DNA of 64,000 nucleotides from CAZMHL01 sp045605445. Its GTDB lineage: Bacteria > Bacillota > Clostridia > RGIG6154. The DNA lies in assembly GCA_045605445.1 (NCBI GenBank), contig JAZUPZ010000004.1, positions 14,179-78,178 on the forward strand. Direction: 5' to 3'. Position 1 is the stretch's first letter, and each line of letters opens with the position of its first letter. The notes under the pieces were generated by a model, which saw only the letters and a program-made list of their open reading frames with translations, was not told the origin of the DNA and ran no database searches. Positions 61,775-64,000 of the stretch are shown piece by piece. Position numbers and translations under genes: made by a program.

Positions 61775-62932
61775 ATGGCAATCAATTATAATGATTTAAA
61801 AAAACAACTAGCTGAGCACAAAGTATATGATGCTTGGCAATATATTTGTAGCTTGTTAGAAACTGTTGATTATATGAATCTATCATATAATTTATTACAG
61901 AATGTATACAATCATAGGGTATCAGCTTTAGATAATGCTGTGAAGGAAGTTGTTTCAACAGCGGCCGCAAATAAAGGAACGGCAGTAGCATTTACGGAAG
62001 AACATTTGAAACGTACGCATTTTAATATAGTGCAATATGATATTGATGATTCTCTGTTTTTAAGGAAAACAGCATTGGAATTCTTTCATTATGCAAGATT
62101 AAGTATTGATGTTTTGTATCAAATAATTAATAGCAGTTTGTTTGGAGATAGCGCCCTAAAGGTGAATGAGTATAATTTGCCGAAGAAAGTTACGGAAAAA
62201 TTGGGAGATACACCATGTTTTAACACCATAAAAAGTATATTAACAAATGGAATTTCGAAACAAAACATTGAGTATCTAATAGCATTTGACAATTACATAA
62301 AACATATAAAGACAATATTGATAACGATCAATAATAGTATTTTATTAGGTCATAATGATAAGTTTGAAATTAATGAGTTTTGTTACAAAGGAATAACATA
62401 TCCTAAAGTTGACGTTATTCAAAAAGTAACAGATGTTAAAAGCGAAGTAGATAATTTAATAGATTCTACATTAACTGAACTTTTTAATCAGATTCCCAAT
62501 TGCATTGATAATGACAACCGTTATCAAAAGTTGAGAGTGAGAATGATATGCAAGGAAAAAGAAGATAAAAGCTGCATAGAATATATAACATATTTGATAG
62601 AAGTGAATAGAGAAATTACTGAATTACCTGCCGAAATTAAAGTAATGCCATTGCTTATTGATTCAAATGGAGAAGTGCATTCATATGTTTTGGATTTAAA
62701 TGAAATATTTGTATGTGTAAAAGACAAAGGGGAATCGGGAATTATTGGGATGGCAACGGCGAAGCAGAATGTTGATAGTAATGAGATATATCGTTCCTTT
62801 GAAGTTAAGCCTTGTACCATCGTGGATTACTATAATTACATTTCTAACTTTACTACAACATATAGCAATCACCATATGAATTTTAATGCCATAGAAGGCG
62901 AGCTCATATCGTATAAAGATAAAAATGTATAA
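61775..62932 (+). CDS. Hypothetical AT-rich accessory protein
   Basis: 385 residues from ATG 61775 (GAAAGGAAA upstream); an in-frame ATG at 61724 is possible. The N-terminal two-thirds is helical (FLRKTALEFFHYARLSIDVL, IAFDNYIKHIKTILITINNS); the C-terminal third is beta-rich. No signal or membrane helix. The Lys/Asn/Ile-rich content and codon choice are unlike the housekeeping genes, which suggests acquired DNA. No known family is recognised; a HEPN-like or scaffold role is only a guess. Confidence 0.6.
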   Translation: MAINYNDLKKQLAEHKVYDAWQYICSLLETVDYMNLSYNLLQNVYNHRVSALDNAVKEVVSTAAANKGTAVAFTEEHLKRTHFNIVQYDIDDSLFLRKTALEFFHYARLSIDVLYQIINSSLFGDSALKVNEYNLPKKVTEKLGDTPCFNTIKSILTNGISKQNIEYLIAFDNYIKHIKTILITINNSILLGHNDKFEINEFCYKGITYPKVDVIQKVTDVKSEVDNLIDSTLTELFNQIPNCIDNDNRYQKLRVRMICKEKEDKSCIEYITYLIEVNREITELPAEIKVMPLLIDSNGEVHSYVLDLNEIFVCVKDKGESGIIGMATAKQNVDSNEIYRSFEVKPCTIVDYYNYISNFTTTYSNHHMNFNAIEGELISYKDKNV

Positions 62933-62980
62933 GCATTAAAATGAATTCCCTCTTTAAATCAATTTTGAGACCGAGTTGCA

Positions 62981-63076
62981 ACGGCTGTTAAAGGGCTTGT
63001 AAGACAAAACTCTCTCAGGTAGGGTAGTTACACCACCCAAGGTATTTAATCGCAAATAAGACGGCTGTTAAAGGGC
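62981..63076. repeat. 16-bp direct repeat, two copies 80 bp apart
   Basis: ACGGCTGTTAAAGGGC occurs at 62981-62996 and 63061-63076. Between them is an imperfect hairpin (GGGTAG..CACCACCC). The 62933-63119 gap holds nothing else that I recognise. Confidence 0.7.
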
Positions 63077-63119
63077 GTGTGTGCGAATAAAATGGTACGG
63101 ATAATAAAACAGAAATATA

Positions 63120-63154
63120 AAAAAGCGTGATGACATTAAAATCATCACGCTTTT
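63120..63154 (-). terminator. Terminator of tRNA-Ser
   Basis: Read on the minus strand, AAAAAGCGTGATGA pairs with TCATCACGCTTTT, right after the encoded CCA end. Confidence 0.85.
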
Positions 63155-63246
63155 TGGCGGAGATGTAGGGATTTGAACCCTAGCGCCGGCAAAACCGACC
63201 TACCGGATTTCGAATCCGGACCCTTCAACCACTTGGGTACATCTCC
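63155..63246 (-). tRNA. tRNA-Ser (anticodon CGA)
   Basis: On the minus strand it starts GGAGATGTACCCAAGTGGTT and ends ATCTCCGCCA with an encoded CCA. The anticodon stem CCGGA/TCCGG holds the loop TTCGAAA, giving CGA. A long variable arm (TAGGTCGG..CCGGCGCT) fits class II tRNA. 92 nt in all. Confidence 0.96.
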
Positions 63247-63250
63247 ATAT

Positions 63251-63685
63251 TTATCTTCTGCTTCTGAAAAAAGATTTTAAAAGCTGTGAACATTCTTCCT
63301 TTAATATACCACCGGTGATATCGGGCGCAGGATATGTGAAGCAGGATGAAATATCCACTTCCTTGCGTTTGTCATCGTATGCCCCGAAAACAACTCTGTC
63401 GACTCGGGAGTTCATTATAGCTCCCATGCACATAGGACAGGGTTCCAGCGTAACATAAAGAGTGCACCCCTGAAGACGCCAGGCGTTCAGTTTACGGCAG
63501 GCTTTGCTTATTGCAATAATTTCGGCGTGGGCAGTAGCATCATTTGAATGCTCCCGTTTGTTGAAGCCTCTTGCAATGATTTTGTCATCTTTAACGATAA
63601 CACATCCGACGGGAACATCCCAGTTGGCTTTCGCTTTGATGGCTTGCGCAATAGCCTTGTTCATAAAATTCATATCTTTTTCCAT
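63251..63685 (-). CDS. tadA: tRNA-specific adenosine deaminase
   Basis: 144 residues from ATG 63685; an ATG at 63673 is also possible and no strong ribosome site is seen. The zinc deaminase motifs are TAHAEIIAI and EPCPMCMGAI. It makes inosine at the wobble base of tRNA-Arg(ACG). It lies 5 bp after tRNA-Ser on the same strand and probably precedes it in one transcript. Confidence 0.94.
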   Translation of the reverse strand: MEKDMNFMNKAIAQAIKAKANWDVPVGCVIVKDDKIIARGFNKREHSNDATAHAEIIAISKACRKLNAWRLQGCTLYVTLEPCPMCMGAIMNSRVDRVVFGAYDDKRKEVDISSCFTYPAPDITGGILKEECSQLLKSFFRSRR

Positions 63686-63789
63686 AGATAATATTATAAT
63701 TTGTTGAGGGAAAAATGTCAATAATAAAATCTATAAAAAATCTATATATTGTATATAATATAGGAAAGAAAACACAAAATATAAAAGTC

Positions 63790-63862
63790 GAAAAAAATTC
63801 AAAAAAAAATTTCAAAAAATTTCAAAAAAAGTGTTGACAAATAAAAAAAGCTGTGATATTAT
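63790..63862 (+). promoter_or_regulatory. Strong A-tract promoter, probably of an rRNA operon
   Basis: TTGACA (63834-63839), 17 bp, TATTAT (63857-63862). Upstream at 63791-63830 are phased A tracts (CAAAAAAAAATTTC, CAAAAAATTTC), a typical UP element. The leader then contains GGACTTTGAAAATTATATAG (63891-63910), as found in front of or inside rRNA operons of Bacillota. The remaining 90 bp to the window end look like 16S leader. Confidence 0.7.
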
Positions 63863-64000
63863 ATAAAAGCTGTCGCAAGACGGCAGCATCGGACTTTGAA
63901 AATTATATAGCACAACCAGCAAAGGTTCTCGTTTAATTGAGAAAAGTAAAGTCAAGAACTTTACACAGTAATTTGAGAAAATTTTAGTTTAGAAATGAGC

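Noticed and set aside
60393..63076. Possible prophage or integrative element
   Set aside because: No integrase, terminase, capsid, relaxase or duplicated tRNA end was found; the region is called only a degraded accessory patch.

Overview
The window looks like chromosomal DNA of a strictly anaerobic, AT-rich, low-GC Gram-positive of the class Clostridia, probably an uncultured gut lineage. The evidence is AGGAGG-type ribosome sites, sigma-A promoters (TTGACA-17-TATAAT), U-tailed terminators, an isoleucine-type T-box, SLH and copper-amine-oxidase-N surface domains, a flavodiiron protein with rubredoxin, rubrerythrin and ferritin, and many short structured intergenic repeats. I cannot name the species.

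Layout. 1-7 kb: the 3' end of a cell-wall-hydrolase-like gene, a lipid kinase, two tandem AraC paralogues, and a 1018-residue secreted GH74-like beta-propeller protein followed by a repeat-rich 550-bp gap. 7-12 kb: a DMT exporter, then a small XRE repressor divergent from a three-gene surface operon (CuAO_N/NPCBM protein, ricin-SH3-hydrolase protein, SLH protein) with two operator palindromes in the shared promoter. 12-18 kb (minus strand): a second BNR propeller protein, a leucine-rich-repeat protein and a sugar-binding lipoprotein in one operon, preceded by an RCC1-like lipoprotein. Together these suggest surface binding and breakdown of plant or host glycans. 18.5-20.1 kb: PerR-like regulator, rubrerythrin and ferritin behind a perfect Per-box-like palindrome. 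20.2-24.3 kb: a T-box with an apparent ATC (Ile) specifier controls an HTH-cupin-acyl-CoA synthetase fusion and an ACT-ACT-metallo-beta-lactamase protein, a possible branched-chain acid assimilation unit. 24.4-28.2 kb: DUF2264 protein, flavodiiron protein, rubredoxin and a PepSY-like lipoprotein. 28.4-38.8 kb: mainly housekeeping (tRNA-Glu, acyl-ACP thioesterase, alaS, HIT protein, rpsU, YqeG phosphatase, endonuclease IV-like protein, Xaa-Pro peptidase, efp, CD1247-type protein, alanine symporter). 39-44 kb: a promoter/terminator-bounded cassette with overlapping mini-ORFs, then a 1328-residue Lon-type protease with two AAA+ modules, the most unusual single protein here. 44-54 kb: pantothenate uptake and kinase, a Ca2+-type P-ATPase, a siroheme reductase-like protein linked to an iron/corrinoid ABC importer, and a CASTOR/POLLUX-like channel. 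53.9-57.4 kb: a two-gene DUF262 / DUF262-HNH pair, a likely nuclease defence unit. 57.4-60.3 kb: acetyltransferase, flavoprotein, ferredoxin, and a Crp/Fnr regulator whose probable site lies at -41.5 of the ferredoxin promoter. 60.3-63.1 kb: an AT-rich patch of broken and unrecognised genes beside tRNA-Ser. 63.2-64 kb: tadA and a strong A-tract promoter that probably opens an rRNA operon just outside the window.

Between genes there are at least two families of short hairpin repeats in which a core or flank is kept while the stem arms change in a compensatory way. With the tandem-AAA Lon, the Ile T-box synthetase and the mini-ORF cassette, these are the best candidates for undescribed biology. 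All family assignments come from reading motifs by eye; no searches were run.
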